Shown: positions 12,699 through 19,028 of the stretch, in pieces | How positions within the stretch are numbered: position 1 is the first letter of the stretch | Layout of the letters: every line of letters starts with the position of its first letter | Virus record (IMG/VR): IMGVR_UViG_3300006919_000586 | Span: 1 to 20,900 of that record | DNA from: a virus | Length of the DNA stretch: 20,900 nt | Direction: 5' to 3' (one strand) | Made by a program: the position numbers and the translations under genes | The notes under the pieces: generated by a model | Seen by the model: the letters and a program-made list of their open reading frames with translations, nothing else | Told to the model about the DNA's origin: nothing | Databases searched by the model: none

Positions 12699-12890
12699 TT
12701 AGTCTCCGTGTTTTAAGATATAAGCCATTTCATCATAGTCGGTCATATCTGTTACTAAACTTAGATTGTCAATTTTTTCAAGTTTGTTAGCAGCGTCATC
12801 CAAGGTCATTTCATTATTAACTAACTTGTCTTTAATGTCGTCAACTTGTTTTTCTACTGCACTTGTAAAGTAGTCTTTTGTTTTACTCAT
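12699..12890 (-). CDS. Small acidic helical protein, 63 residues
   Basis: The ATG at 12890 (MSKTKDYFTSAVEKQVDDIK) has an AAAGGAG site at eight bases, so it is preferred over an in-frame ATG at 12914 that would include the ribosome site in the coding region. Residues 10-45 form a charged helix suited to a coiled coil; the end is DEMAYILKHGD. No family recognised. First gene of an operon that continues to 9306. Confidence 0.75.
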   Translation of the reverse strand: MSKTKDYFTSAVEKQVDDIKDKLVNNEMTLDDAANKLEKIDNLSLVTDMTDYDEMAYILKHGD

Positions 12891-12920
12891 AATGTTCTCC
12901 TTTATCATATTCATACTATT

Positions 12921-12949
12921 ATAGTATCATAGAAAAAGGCACATTGCAA
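12921..12949 (-). promoter_or_regulatory. Sigma70-like promoter, extended -10
   Basis: Minus strand: -35 TTGCAA (12944-12949), 17-bp spacer, -10 TACTAT (12921-12926) with TGA before it (extended -10). The -35 matches the consensus at four of six positions, compensated by the extended -10. It starts the operon 12890 to 9306. Confidence 0.75.
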
Positions 12950-12989
12950 GCATTATTCCAGTTATTTTTATGTTGAATTATATAAGAAA

Positions 12990-13033
12990 ATAGGGTGTAT
13001 AAGTAAATGTTCTACTTTTGTTCTACACCCTAT
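12990..13033 (-). terminator. Intrinsic-terminator-like hairpin after DUF6433-like gene
   Basis: A 10-bp stem (ATAGGGTGTA at 12990-12999, TACACCCTAT at 13024-13033) with a 24-base loop. On the minus strand it is followed by TTTTCTTATAT, a fair U-tract. The loop holds a short GTTCTAC direct repeat. It separates the late DUF6433-like unit from the next operon. Confidence 0.7.
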
Positions 13034-13053
13034 AGTTGTATTTTATCGAATCA

Positions 13054-13071
13054 GACTAATAATATTTAGTC
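13054..13071 (-). terminator. Short hairpin at stop of DUF6433-like gene
   Basis: Six-bp arms GACTAA (13054-13059) and TTAGTC (13066-13071) with a six-base A/T loop right at the stop codon. It is weak alone and is followed by the stronger hairpin at 12990-13033; it may protect the 3' end. Confidence 0.35.
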
Positions 13072-13547
13072 TAGGCAGTTTTGTAGTCGTTATTCCAACC
13101 AAAGGCTGACCTGACTATTTCACCTGTTAAACCAGTATAAGATTTTTCTAAAGATTTTTCTTTTATAGCAATTAAGATGTCTGCTTCGCTTGAGTGTAAA
13201 CCTTCTAATATCTGTATAAACATCATTTCTTTTTTTGTTTTAGACAGTTTAGGGTCTGCACCTTTTACAAAGTGCCATAATCTTCTTGCTTCATTTGACA
13301 ATAATGTATGTTCAGTTCCTGCTGGAGCCTCATTTCTTTTAAATGGAGGTGTACCATCTGGTAAATCCCACTCAATTTTAGGATCAAAGTTACCTTTGAG
13401 TATTTGTCTTAAAGGTACTGAATCGTGTTTTTTTAAAAGATTGATTTTTTCTTTTTCGTCTGAAGCGTTTTTGACTTTAGTTAATATCTCACTAATTAGT
13501 AAGGCACCTGTGCCTGCATAATTTAAATTAGATGTGTTTGTTGGCAT
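13071..13547 (-). CDS. DUF6433-like conserved T4-like phage protein
   Basis: 158 residues. ALLISEILTKVKNASDEKEK is followed by PLRQILKGNFDPKIEWDLPD, then APAGTEHTLLSNEARRLWHF and MFIQILEGLHSSEADIL, ending VRSAFGWNND. I associate this pattern with DUF6433, a protein conserved in marine T4-like phages and without known function. It stands alone between hairpins and is preceded by an exact late promoter (13580-13587), so it is likely a late, perhaps abundant product. The ATG has a GGAG site. Confidence 0.85.
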   Translation of the reverse strand: MPTNTSNLNYAGTGALLISEILTKVKNASDEKEKINLLKKHDSVPLRQILKGNFDPKIEWDLPDGTPPFKRNEAPAGTEHTLLSNEARRLWHFVKGADPKLSKTKKEMMFIQILEGLHSSEADILIAIKEKSLEKSYTGLTGEIVRSAFGWNNDYKTA

Positions 13548-13579
13548 TTAATCTCCTCATTTTGTAATATATTATAGAT

Positions 13580-13587
13580 TATTTATA
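13580..13587 (-). promoter_or_regulatory. T4-type late promoter for DUF6433-like gene
   Basis: Minus strand reads TATAAATA exactly, 32 bases before the ATG at 13547. Only two exact copies were found on the minus strand of the window, both in front of genes. It follows directly after the hairpin at 13602-13623, which ends the upstream unit. Confidence 0.75.
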
Positions 13588-13601
13588 TTACTTTAAATGT
13601 C

Positions 13602-13623
13602 AAGGGCGAGTTTTCCCGCCCTT
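13602..13623 (-). terminator. GC-rich hairpin after winged-helix-like gene
   Basis: Seven-bp arms AAGGGCG (13602-13608) and CGCCCTT (13617-13623) with a small loop, 15 bases past the stop of the basic protein gene. The following bases on the minus strand are GACATTTAAAG, so the U-tract is weak. Its strong GC stem in AT-rich DNA supports a terminator. Confidence 0.6.
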
Positions 13624-13637
13624 AACGATATGGTTAA

Positions 13638-13976
13638 TTACGCATTTTTGTAAGCGTATGGTGTACCATATAACTTTTTGATACCAGCAGCAACAATTGC
13701 TTTTGTAGGTTGACCCATTCTGTATGAAGTACCTTTTGCTGTTTTGTTAATGTAGATCATATTACCTTCTGATCTCAAAGTATCAATTAATGCTCTAGGA
13801 GAAGTTAGATCAAATCTAGTTCTCAAAGTTTTCCAAGATACTGAAGCACCTTTTGATAAAAGGTTTAATACTTTAGCTCTTTTTGATAATTTTCTTCTAC
13901 CTCTTGTAGAAGTTCTTTTTGATTTAGAAACAACTTTCATATTGTCGTTTCCCATATTGAATAATGATTTAAACAT
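13638..13976 (-). CDS. Basic winged-helix-like DNA-binding protein, 112 residues
   Basis: The N-terminus has a Lys/Arg/Ser-rich segment (SKSKRTSTRGRRKLSKRAK) that fits nucleic-acid binding. Residues about 35-90 (VLNLLSKGASVSWKTLRTRF, then LTSPRALIDTLRSEGNMIYI) have the helix-turn-helix-wing layout. A C-terminal QPTKAIVAAGIKKLYG helix follows. It may be a transcription regulator or nucleoid-like protein of a kind common in pelagiphages; target unknown. AAGGAG lies seven bases before the ATG. It is flanked by hairpins at 13602 and 14017, so it is its own unit. Confidence 0.7.
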   Translation of the reverse strand: MFKSLFNMGNDNMKVVSKSKRTSTRGRRKLSKRAKVLNLLSKGASVSWKTLRTRFDLTSPRALIDTLRSEGNMIYINKTAKGTSYRMGQPTKAIVAAGIKKLYGTPYAYKNA

Positions 13977-14016
13977 TTATTCACTCCTTATTATATAATG
14001 TGCCTCAAATTATAGA

Positions 14017-14043
14017 TTGCATAGTGGCACGTTAACTATGCAA
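14017..14043 (-). terminator. Hairpin after the 167-residue gene
   Basis: A 9-bp perfect stem (TTGCATAGT at 14017-14025, ACTATGCAA at 14035-14043) with a nine-base loop, 16 bases past the preceding stop. No clear U-tract follows. A TATAAT box at 14009-14014 lies just beyond it on the minus strand but has no convincing -35, so the promoter of the next gene is uncertain. Confidence 0.5.
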
Positions 14044-14059
14044 AATACTCCAAAGTGCT

Positions 14060-14563
14060 TTATGGAATCTTATCTTCACCATCTTTACTTTTATTTTTTT
14101 TATCTAAAAGATCAATGATGTCCTGTATTGTGCCAGGTTTTAAATCTTGTGTTTTTACTTTATGTTTAAGTAATATATCTTTGTATTCTAATTGTACGTA
14201 ACTTAATTTTTTAAAATCGTTCTTATCTAATTTTTTACCATCAGAAGAATAACCTACAGCAACTGTATCAACAATTGTTTGTAATGTATGTTTTAATCCA
14301 AAATCTCTATACAATAAAGACTTGATAGAATCCATAGTTAAAGAAAAGTCTTTTTGAAAATCTATATGATCTACTTTAATACCATTCTTATTTAACATTT
14401 GAAATAACTCGTCCTGTATAGCATCTGTTAATTGAGCAACATACATAGAAGCCTGTAAATCTTTAATTTCTTTTTTTTGTTTTTCAGTAAGAGTTGATTT
14501 AGGAGACTCTTTTCTTATTTTAGGAAAGATAATGATGTTATCGTTTATTTTTTCTGCCATCAT
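14060..14563 (-). CDS. Conserved T4-like phage protein, 167 residues
   Basis: Starts at ATG 14563 or at the next codon (also ATG). NIIIFPKIRKESP is followed by LTEKQKKEIKDLQASMYV, then TDAIQDELFQMLNKNGI, and IKSLLYRDFGLKHTLQ near residue 85. I associate this order ('iiiFPK ... YV......l...l ... lKSLL.RdFgi.H.lQ') with a protein conserved in marine T4-like phages and of unknown function. The C-terminus is a charged tail. It lies two bases after the glutaredoxin gene. Confidence 0.8.
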   Translation of the reverse strand: MMAEKINDNIIIFPKIRKESPKSTLTEKQKKEIKDLQASMYVAQLTDAIQDELFQMLNKNGIKVDHIDFQKDFSLTMDSIKSLLYRDFGLKHTLQTIVDTVAVGYSSDGKKLDKNDFKKLSYVQLEYKDILLKHKVKTQDLKPGTIQDIIDLLDKKNKSKDGEDKIP

Positions 14564-14565
14564 AA

Positions 14566-14844
14566 TTATTTATTTAACTCACCCTTAAAGTTTACAAGAC
14601 CTTTGTTGTTATAATATTCAACTAATTGATTGTATCCGCCTACTAGTTCGTTATCTATCATAATCTGTGGCATAGTTCTAACTTTTTTACCAACGGCTTC
14701 AAATAATTCCTCTGGTGTATTAAAATCTTTTCCATATTTCTTTTCAGTAAAACTTAGGTCAAGGCCTTTTAATAAGGCCTTAGCCTTTTCACAATAGACA
14801 CAATTGTCTTTTGTATATACAGTTATATTACTGTTGTTTGTCAT
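14566..14844 (-). CDS. Glutaredoxin
   Basis: 92 residues from ATG 14844 (an in-frame TTG at 14853 is the alternative; the ribosome sites of both are poor and translation is probably coupled to the LPP20-like gene, whose end it overlaps). NITVYTKDNCVYCEKAKALL holds the CVYC redox pair at about 15-18. VRTMPQIMIDNELVGGY holds the cis-Pro motif TMP and the GG loop that bind glutathione. It reduces disulfides such as those of ribonucleotide reductase; T4-like phages often carry one. Confidence 0.92.
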   Translation of the reverse strand: MTNNSNITVYTKDNCVYCEKAKALLKGLDLSFTEKKYGKDFNTPEELFEAVGKKVRTMPQIMIDNELVGGYNQLVEYYNNKGLVNFKGELNK

Positions 14845-15445
14845 CCTTAGCAACCATTTCTACTTCATCATACTTTAAAGCAGCAAGTTTTTTAAGTTCA
14901 TATGCGTCAACTACTGTTTCAATAGAATAGTTATACATCTTATTAAACTCACCAAGTGGTAGTCTTAAACCTACCCAAGCACGATAATATCCTTGTTTGG
15001 TCATTGTAACTTCCTGTTCAAACGTTTCATAACCTCTCACAGGAGTATTTGCAATTATATTTACAAGTGTTGTCTCAACATCTGATACAACTGTCTTAGT
15101 ATTTGACTTACCTAATTCAGTAGTAAATATTTTTGCCTTTTTATTCATTTCACCTTTAATCATATCGGCCATTTCTGCCTTTGCAATTAAGGTTGCCTTT
15201 TCAATAGCAAGTTCTAAGTCTGGCGATACCGAAGTACCAACACCAAAGATACATTGTCTATCTTTATTTTTACCAAAAGTAGTCGTTTCACAAGCTTTCT
15301 TAGCATTGTAATCATTCATATACCAAGAAGGTACTTTTGTAACTACTTTGTCGGTCTCTTTTTTAATTGTGTATGATTTATTAGCACAATTTGTAAGTGT
15401 TAATCCTAACACAATCATAAGAGCATATTTTATGTATTTACTCAT
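14828..15445 (-). CDS. LPP20-like lipoprotein
   Basis: 205 residues. The signal MSKYIKYALMIVLGLTLTNC has lipobox LTNC with lipidated Cys20. PSWYMN begins the domain, then IFGVGTSVSPDLELAIEKAT, AKAEMADMIKG and a C-terminal YYRAWVGLRLPLGEF match the LPP20 pattern ('P.W......gvG.s.....A...A...Ar..l.......  ...aWv.v.lp'). The family occurs in bacterial outer membranes; a phage copy may alter host surface properties. AAAGGTG lies 10 bases ahead of the ATG. A consensus promoter is 26-54 bases upstream. Confidence 0.82.
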   Translation of the reverse strand: MSKYIKYALMIVLGLTLTNCANKSYTIKKETDKVVTKVPSWYMNDYNAKKACETTTFGKNKDRQCIFGVGTSVSPDLELAIEKATLIAKAEMADMIKGEMNKKAKIFTTELGKSNTKTVVSDVETTLVNIIANTPVRGYETFEQEVTMTKQGYYRAWVGLRLPLGEFNKMYNYSIETVVDAYELKKLAALKYDEVEMVAKDDKQQ

Positions 15446-15593
15446 TTATTTTTTTCACCTTTTCTTTCATATTATATACTAGATTTTTAGTTTTGTCAAC
15501 AAGCTGGTGCTCATTAACAGTATTAGTAAATAATTCCCAGTTAAAAGCTAGTAAAACCCAAAGAATTATTACGGTAAATGATATTTTTATCAT
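15438..15593 (-). CDS. Small single-pass membrane protein, 51 residues
   Basis: MIKISFTVIILWVLLAFNWE is one N-terminal membrane helix, followed by a charged cytoplasmic or periplasmic tail (VDKTKNLVYNMKEKVKKINE). The ATG overlaps the preceding stop by one base (TAATG). A consensus promoter (15471-15499) lies inside this gene, and the end overlaps the LPP20-like start by eight bases. No family recognised. Architecture is similar to the 50- and 53-residue membrane proteins in the operon at 12890-9306. Confidence 0.65.
   Translation of the reverse strand: MIKISFTVIILWVLLAFNWELFTNTVNEHQLVDKTKNLVYNMKEKVKKINE
15471..15499 (-). promoter_or_regulatory. Consensus sigma70-like promoter inside a small gene
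   Basis: Minus strand: perfect -35 TTGACA (15494-15499), 17-bp spacer, perfect -10 TATAAT (15471-15476). It sits within the 51-residue membrane protein gene and would drive the LPP20-like gene, the glutaredoxin and the 167-residue gene separately from the upstream envelope genes. Confidence 0.88.
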
Positions 15594-16129
15594 TAGTTTA
15601 TTACCTCCCATTTACCTGTTGGATTTAAACACACGTTACCAGGTCGTTTAAACCAACTATCTGGCCTTGCATACTTTCTACAATATACAGGTGCGTTTGG
15701 ATCTCTATAATAAAATTCAGCAAAAAGTTCCCAGTAACCTGGTTTTCTTGCCTTTTCTAATTCAATTTGTTTTTCTAGTTCTTTAATCTTTTCATTTTTG
15801 GTCATACCAAATCTAGTATCTGCACAATGCAACTCTTCCTTTTTAACTATCTCATCACCTTGTTGTTTTATATTAATAGTTACAAAACACCATTGTCCAT
15901 CTGCGGTTACAAATCTTTCTTTTTCTTTACTCCAAACTGTGTTTTCATCTTGTTTAGATACTTTTACAACATTAAACTTTTCTAAACCTGTATCTACTTC
16001 AATAATTTCATCTTTTTTAAATGCCTTTTTGTTTAAATCGTGGTTATCTGCAAAGGCATATTTACAAAACATTAAAATGAAGATTGTAGCAAACATTAAT
16101 TTTAAAATTACTCTAGGATGTATTCTCAT
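15593..16129 (-). CDS. Exported protein with surface-antigen-like C-terminus, 178 residues
   Basis: Signal peptide (MRIHPRVILKLMFATIFILM, cleavage likely after AFA at residue 27). A middle region contains DGQWCFVTINI and a charged helix (KIKELEKQIELEKARK). The end, VYCRKYARPDSWFKRPGN then VCLNPTGKWEVIN, resembles the 'CR.y.....  G.aC..pdG.W.i' end of the rickettsial 17-kDa surface antigen. It overlaps the next upstream lipoprotein gene by four bases (ATGA), and that gene shares the same C-terminal pattern. Probably periplasmic or outer-membrane located. Confidence 0.7.
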   Translation of the reverse strand: MRIHPRVILKLMFATIFILMFCKYAFADNHDLNKKAFKKDEIIEVDTGLEKFNVVKVSKQDENTVWSKEKERFVTADGQWCFVTINIKQQGDEIVKKEELHCADTRFGMTKNEKIKELEKQIELEKARKPGYWELFAEFYYRDPNAPVYCRKYARPDSWFKRPGNVCLNPTGKWEVIN

Positions 16130-16611
16130 TGAATCTCTACTCTTCCATCAGGCATTATACAAGCAACACCAAAATTAGTTCTTCTAACAGGACCACTTGA
16201 AGCAAAAGCAAAAGGCCAAGATGGTGCAATATCAATTGTACTTTCGTAGTCTCTACATTTGATAGGACCTTTGTACCAAGTTCTTGTAGTTTTAATAATA
16301 CCTGAATTTTTAGTTTTAGGATTGTACCAATTTGTTATATTAGGTTTATTAGGAGCACCAATTAAATGATCAACAAAATAATGTTTATGTGTATTATAGT
16401 CGTCATTCCAAACTTGATCTGCACCGTGAGCAGCACCTGCAGCAGCACAAACTGCAATGGCAGCAGGATCATTAACAACTGTTGAGCAAGTACCAGCAGC
16501 TGTTATTGCACCCATACTAGCGCCACTAGTAGATACTGCGTAATCTCTAGCGGCACAGTTAACAAGTAACAGACAACTAATTAATAGAATAATATTTTTC
16601 TTCAGCTTCAT
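16126..16611 (-). CDS. Lipoprotein of the 17-kDa surface antigen type, 161 residues
   Basis: ATG 16611 is chosen because the product then begins MKLKKNIILLISCLLLVNCA, a proper lipoprotein signal with Cys19; a longer frame to 16701 would bury it. A Gly/Ala-rich zipper-like stretch (SGASMGAITAAGT, later AAIAVCAAAGAAHGA) follows, as in SlyB/17-kDa antigens. The C-terminal IKCRDYESTIDI and FGVACIMPDGRVEI match the antigen's 'CREY..TV.I ... GtACr.pDG.W.i'. In bacteria these are outer-membrane lipoproteins. A host origin by transfer is likely. Confidence 0.7.
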   Translation of the reverse strand: MKLKKNIILLISCLLLVNCAARDYAVSTSGASMGAITAAGTCSTVVNDPAAIAVCAAAGAAHGADQVWNDDYNTHKHYFVDHLIGAPNKPNITNWYNPKTKNSGIIKTTRTWYKGPIKCRDYESTIDIAPSWPFAFASSGPVRRTNFGVACIMPDGRVEIQ

Positions 16612-16906
16612 CTTGTTGTTCTTCAATTTGTTTTTCAAACATATATTCATCATAAGTTTTGCCAAAAACAACTTTATAAAATGAATCAAGTGGACTTTCA
16701 CTTGTATATGCTTTTAAAAGATTATTAAAATCAATATCTAAATTAGAGTAATAACTCGGATTTGATTTTTTTGCATCTAAATGAGATTTTAAGAAGTTAA
16801 CTCTATTTGTAAATACTTCTTCTCTCGGTTCTGGATTTTTAGAAAGTTTAATGTCTTTTTGTTTTTCAACTTCAAACTCTTTAAATAATGTTTCTTTGTC
16901 TATCAT
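16577..16906 (-). CDS. Hypothetical acidic protein, 109 residues
   Basis: Starts MIDKETLFKEFEVEKQKDIK with AAAAGGACAATTATATT ahead of the ATG. Charged helices run through EPREEVFTNRVNFLKSHLDA and a Glu-rich C-terminus (FEKQIEEQQDEAEEK). No signal peptide or motif. It overlaps the following lipoprotein start by 35 bases, so that start is read through this gene. First gene after the promoter at 16947-16975. Confidence 0.75.
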   Translation of the reverse strand: MIDKETLFKEFEVEKQKDIKLSKNPEPREEVFTNRVNFLKSHLDAKKSNPSYYSNLDIDFNNLLKAYTSESPLDSFYKVVFGKTYDEYMFEKQIEEQQDEAEEKYYSIN

Positions 16907-16946
16907 AATATAATTGTCCTTTTGTTATTGTTAATAATATAGATAT

Positions 16947-16975
16947 ATCCTATCACACTTTTAACACATTGTCAA
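16947..16975 (-). promoter_or_regulatory. Sigma70-like promoter, extended -10
   Basis: Minus strand: perfect -35 TTGACA (16970-16975) in the form GCTTGACA, 17-bp spacer, -10 TAGGAT (16947-16952) with TGA before it. It lies 41 bases before the ATG at 16906 and starts the envelope operon. The region 16907-17012 holds nothing else I can support. Confidence 0.75.
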
Positions 16976-17012
16976 GCATTAAAAAAGTTAATAAAATCAA
17001 CAATTTTAACAC

Positions 17013-17222
17013 TTAACTAGTGAAATCCATACCTGATTCTCTTATTTTTTGACATAAATCAGGTCCGTCAACTGCTTTGATAATATAAAAGTCTTCTGTA
17101 TTATCAACAACTTTTGATATTATATTGTTTTCTTTAAACCAAGTTTCTGCTCTAGCCGTTATAGGTCTAATGTAACAAGTGCCGTCATTGGCACTTGTAT
17201 ATACAAAGTCTCCACTAGTCAT
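17013..17222 (-). CDS. Hypothetical protein, 69 residues
   Basis: MTSGDFVYTSANDGTCYIRP is followed by ITARAETWFKENNIIS and VDNTEDFYIIKAVDGP. The pattern looks like a small alpha/beta fold with two cysteines (residues 16 and about 57). No signal peptide. AGGAGTTAAAA precedes the ATG, which overlaps the end of the exported 84-residue gene by eight bases. No family recognised. Last gene of the operon starting at 19020. Confidence 0.7.
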   Translation of the reverse strand: MTSGDFVYTSANDGTCYIRPITARAETWFKENNIISKVVDNTEDFYIIKAVDGPDLCQKIRESGMDFTS

Positions 17223-17469
17223 TTTTAACTCCTAGTTTAGATTTTATTTGAGTCCAAGTATTTGTTAATTGAGTTTTACTTGTTGCCCAACTATTTTTTT
17301 GATACTCTTTTGTTTCTTCCCATTCACTTTTAACAAAGTTAACAACTTTAGCAGGTGCTTCTTTTACACCATTTACTACATTGTCAACTGTCTCATTTGC
17401 CATAACACTATTAGCCATTGCAAAGAAACCTAACATCATTAATATAATTAATGTATATGCTGTTTTCAT
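17215..17469 (-). CDS. Exported small helical protein, 84 residues
   Basis: Signal peptide MKTAYTLIILMMLGFFAMAN with likely cleavage after VMA at residue 24. The mature domain is a single amphipathic, Lys/Glu-rich helix (VDNVVNGVKEAPAKVVNFVK onward, with EWEETKEYQKNSWATSK) of about 60 residues. No cysteines or known motif. Similar to small exported host-envelope-stress proteins only in general layout. Ribosome site AAGGAAAATATAAT. Confidence 0.72.
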   Translation of the reverse strand: MKTAYTLIILMMLGFFAMANSVMANETVDNVVNGVKEAPAKVVNFVKSEWEETKEYQKNSWATSKTQLTNTWTQIKSKLGVKND

Positions 17470-17470
17470 A

Positions 17471-17800
17471 TTATATTTTCCTTCCCATTGATTTAAAATC
17501 AGATTTATCTACAACTTGGTAAGTGCCTTTGTTGTAACCAATACTGATTGTTTTACCTTCAGGTAATTGTGCCATAACTACTTTTCTTTTAACACATACC
17601 CCAGGTATTCTATTGCCAAGTGGCACAGAATTTTTTACTTCATAATCAGGTAATTTAAATCCTTTAAAGACATTTTTTATTTTACCTGTTTTTAAATTGA
17701 TTGAAACACCTAAAGATTTAATCCACTTCCAGTGTTCTAATTTCAATCTATTTAACTTTTGTTTTTTTGTTTCTTCTTTTAAGATCCTTTTGAATCTCAT
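17471..17800 (-). CDS. Conserved-looking basic phage protein, 109 residues
   Basis: The N-terminus RFKRILKEETKKQKLNRLKL is basic and helical. The rest is beta-rich: NLKTGKIKNVFKGFKLPDYE, GNRIPGVCVKRKVVMA and YNKGTYQVVDKSDFKSMGRK. The layout (basic helix, then 'G....vF.g.klP.y') recalls proteins conserved in T4-like pelagiphages and cyanophages, without a function I can name. AGGAGA lies seven bases before the ATG, inside the overlapping (53 bases) membrane protein gene. Confidence 0.7.
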   Translation of the reverse strand: MRFKRILKEETKKQKLNRLKLEHWKWIKSLGVSINLKTGKIKNVFKGFKLPDYEVKNSVPLGNRIPGVCVKRKVVMAQLPEGKTISIGYNKGTYQVVDKSDFKSMGRKI

Positions 17801-17972
17801 CTAGTTCTCCTAAATCACTTGTAGCACTATCACAAACTTTCATCATAGTCTTACAATTTCTTTTCATTCTGTCTAGTATAACACCACAATCTTGTAATGT
17901 CAAGTAAACATAACCTAGACCTATCAATATAATTGTTAATGTAATAATTGAAAATATTTCTGAATCTATCAT
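17748..17972 (-). CDS. Small membrane-anchored coiled protein, 74 residues
   Basis: MIDSEIFSIITLTIILIGLG begins with one membrane helix, followed by a basic Cys-containing stretch (DRMKRNCKTMMKVCDSATSD) and a charged helix (LGELDEIQKDLKRRNKKTKV). Ribosome site AAAGGAGAAGGAAT. It overlaps the upstream gene by four bases (ATGA) and the downstream gene by 53. No family recognised. Confidence 0.7.
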   Translation of the reverse strand: MIDSEIFSIITLTIILIGLGYVYLTLQDCGVILDRMKRNCKTMMKVCDSATSDLGELDEIQKDLKRRNKKTKVK

Positions 17973-18190
17973 ATTCCTTCTCCTTTTGTATATGGGTTGT
18001 TAACTGTTTCTAATGTATCGTTTTGATATTCTAAATTTTCATAGTAGCTGTTCATAGTGTCTAATTCACCTTGTAACTTATCACGCCAAACTATTGCAAT
18101 TCCTTTTGCGGTTGAAAATTCTCTATCTTCTAGTAATAGGATGATTCTATTTAATTTTTCAATATCATCCATCATCATATTTGCTGCCAT
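17969..18190 (-). CDS. Hypothetical helical protein, 73 residues
   Basis: Starts MAANMMMDDIEKLNRIILLL, an acidic, hydrophobic helix, then STAKGIAIVWRDKLQGELDT and a coiled stretch ending NPYTKGEGI. No motif recognised. It begins one base after the stop of the acidic 136-residue protein, with AGGTAA as a plausible ribosome site. Confidence 0.68.
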   Translation of the reverse strand: MAANMMMDDIEKLNRIILLLEDREFSTAKGIAIVWRDKLQGELDTMNSYYENLEYQNDTLETVNNPYTKGEGI

Positions 18191-18191
18191 A

Positions 18192-18602
18192 TTATTTACC
18201 TATTGATTGTTCCCATTCTAAATTGATAGCAGTATCTACATCTGATTTTTCTTTTTCTGATAAATCGTTTTCATCTGCATAAGTGTCAATTGTAACATCG
18301 CCGTTTTCAATTGCCTCATCACCATAAGTGTCAGTATCAAAAACAACTTTGCCCACATATTCAGTATCACCACTTTCATTATAATTAGCGTCTACCATAT
18401 AAGTTTCAACGCCATCTTTTGTTTCAGTAATGTCACTAGTAATTTTAGAGTGATCAATACCGTTATCTGTAAACAGATTATCTGCTTCATCTTTATCTTT
18501 TGCTAATACTTCTTGTTCAATAACAAGTGTATAATAAGTTTTCTTTCTGTAAAGGTTTTTACCTTCGTCTTTTTGTGTATATGTTATATTTGTATCTACC
18601 AT
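18192..18602 (-). CDS. Very acidic hypothetical protein, 136 residues
   Basis: Asp/Glu-rich throughout (KDEGKNLYRKKTYY is the only basic segment), with alternating strands YYTLVIEQEVLAKDKDEADN and DTEYVGKVVFDTDTYGDEAI. It could mimic nucleic acid, as many acidic phage anti-host proteins do, but nothing specific shows that. A very strong ribosome site AAGGAGGACACT precedes the ATG. It lies ten bases after the stop of the 135-residue gene. Confidence 0.72.
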   Translation of the reverse strand: MVDTNITYTQKDEGKNLYRKKTYYTLVIEQEVLAKDKDEADNLFTDNGIDHSKITSDITETKDGVETYMVDANYNESGDTEYVGKVVFDTDTYGDEAIENGDVTIDTYADENDLSEKEKSDVDTAINLEWEQSIGK

Positions 18603-18612
18603 AGTGTCCTCC

Positions 18613-19020
18613 TTAGTTCATTTGGTTAATATATTGTTGTCTTTTAGTTTTGTAATCCTCAATAATTTTTGGATTAAAATCGTATTTAAAAAATTGTCTT
18701 GTATTCCACAACTGGCCATAGTCATTAAATAAGTTATTGTCACCAACTGCAACATCGCCAAAAGCGTCTTCATAAGTTTTGTAGTATTCTTTGTTTGATA
18801 AAATTCTAACAACTGTATTGCCTACAAAGTTACTTGCGTCTTCTTTATAATTCTTATCACAATAGTTTTTGATTTTATCTTTGTATTGCATTAATGTAGT
18901 TACTAGATTTGCTGGTACGTTTCTGAATATAGTATTGTAAACATAAAAAAACTCATCTGATCTGTCATCTGAATCCTGATATTCTCTGCCGTAAACTAAA
19001 TGATATAATTTTTTTGTCAT
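18613..19020 (-). CDS. Hypothetical protein, 135 residues, near-leaderless start
   Basis: MTKKLYHLVYGREYQDSDDR opens a Tyr/Asp/Asn-rich protein with FFYVYNTIFRNVPANLVTTL, a Cys at about 53 and a charged C-terminus (YDFNPKIIEDYKTKRQQYIN). No motif recognised. The ATG follows a -10 box by eight bases and has no Shine-Dalgarno site, so the leader should be one or two bases. First gene of the operon behind the promoter at 19029-19057. Confidence 0.72.
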   Translation of the reverse strand: MTKKLYHLVYGREYQDSDDRSDEFFYVYNTIFRNVPANLVTTLMQYKDKIKNYCDKNYKEDASNFVGNTVVRILSNKEYYKTYEDAFGDVAVGDNNLFNDYGQLWNTRQFFKYDFNPKIIEDYKTKRQQYINQMN

Positions 19021-19028
19021 ATACTGCT

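Noticed and set aside
4815-13057. Shared 10-mer GAATCAGACT in two intergenic spots (about 4816 and 13048)
   Set aside because: Too short, with no shared flanks or structure; could be chance.
13177-13521. Plus-strand frame of 114 codons opposite the DUF6433-like gene
   Set aside because: The minus-strand gene has a recognised family pattern, a late promoter and terminators; the plus-strand frame has none.
14009-14014. TATAAT box upstream of the winged-helix-like gene
   Set aside because: No TTGACA-like -35 at 16-18 bp spacing, so it was not listed with the promoter family; AT-rich DNA makes such boxes frequent.
16612-16701. Longer start of the 161-residue lipoprotein at 16701
   Set aside because: It would place a basic, hydrophilic stretch ahead of the signal peptide and lies within the preceding gene in another frame.
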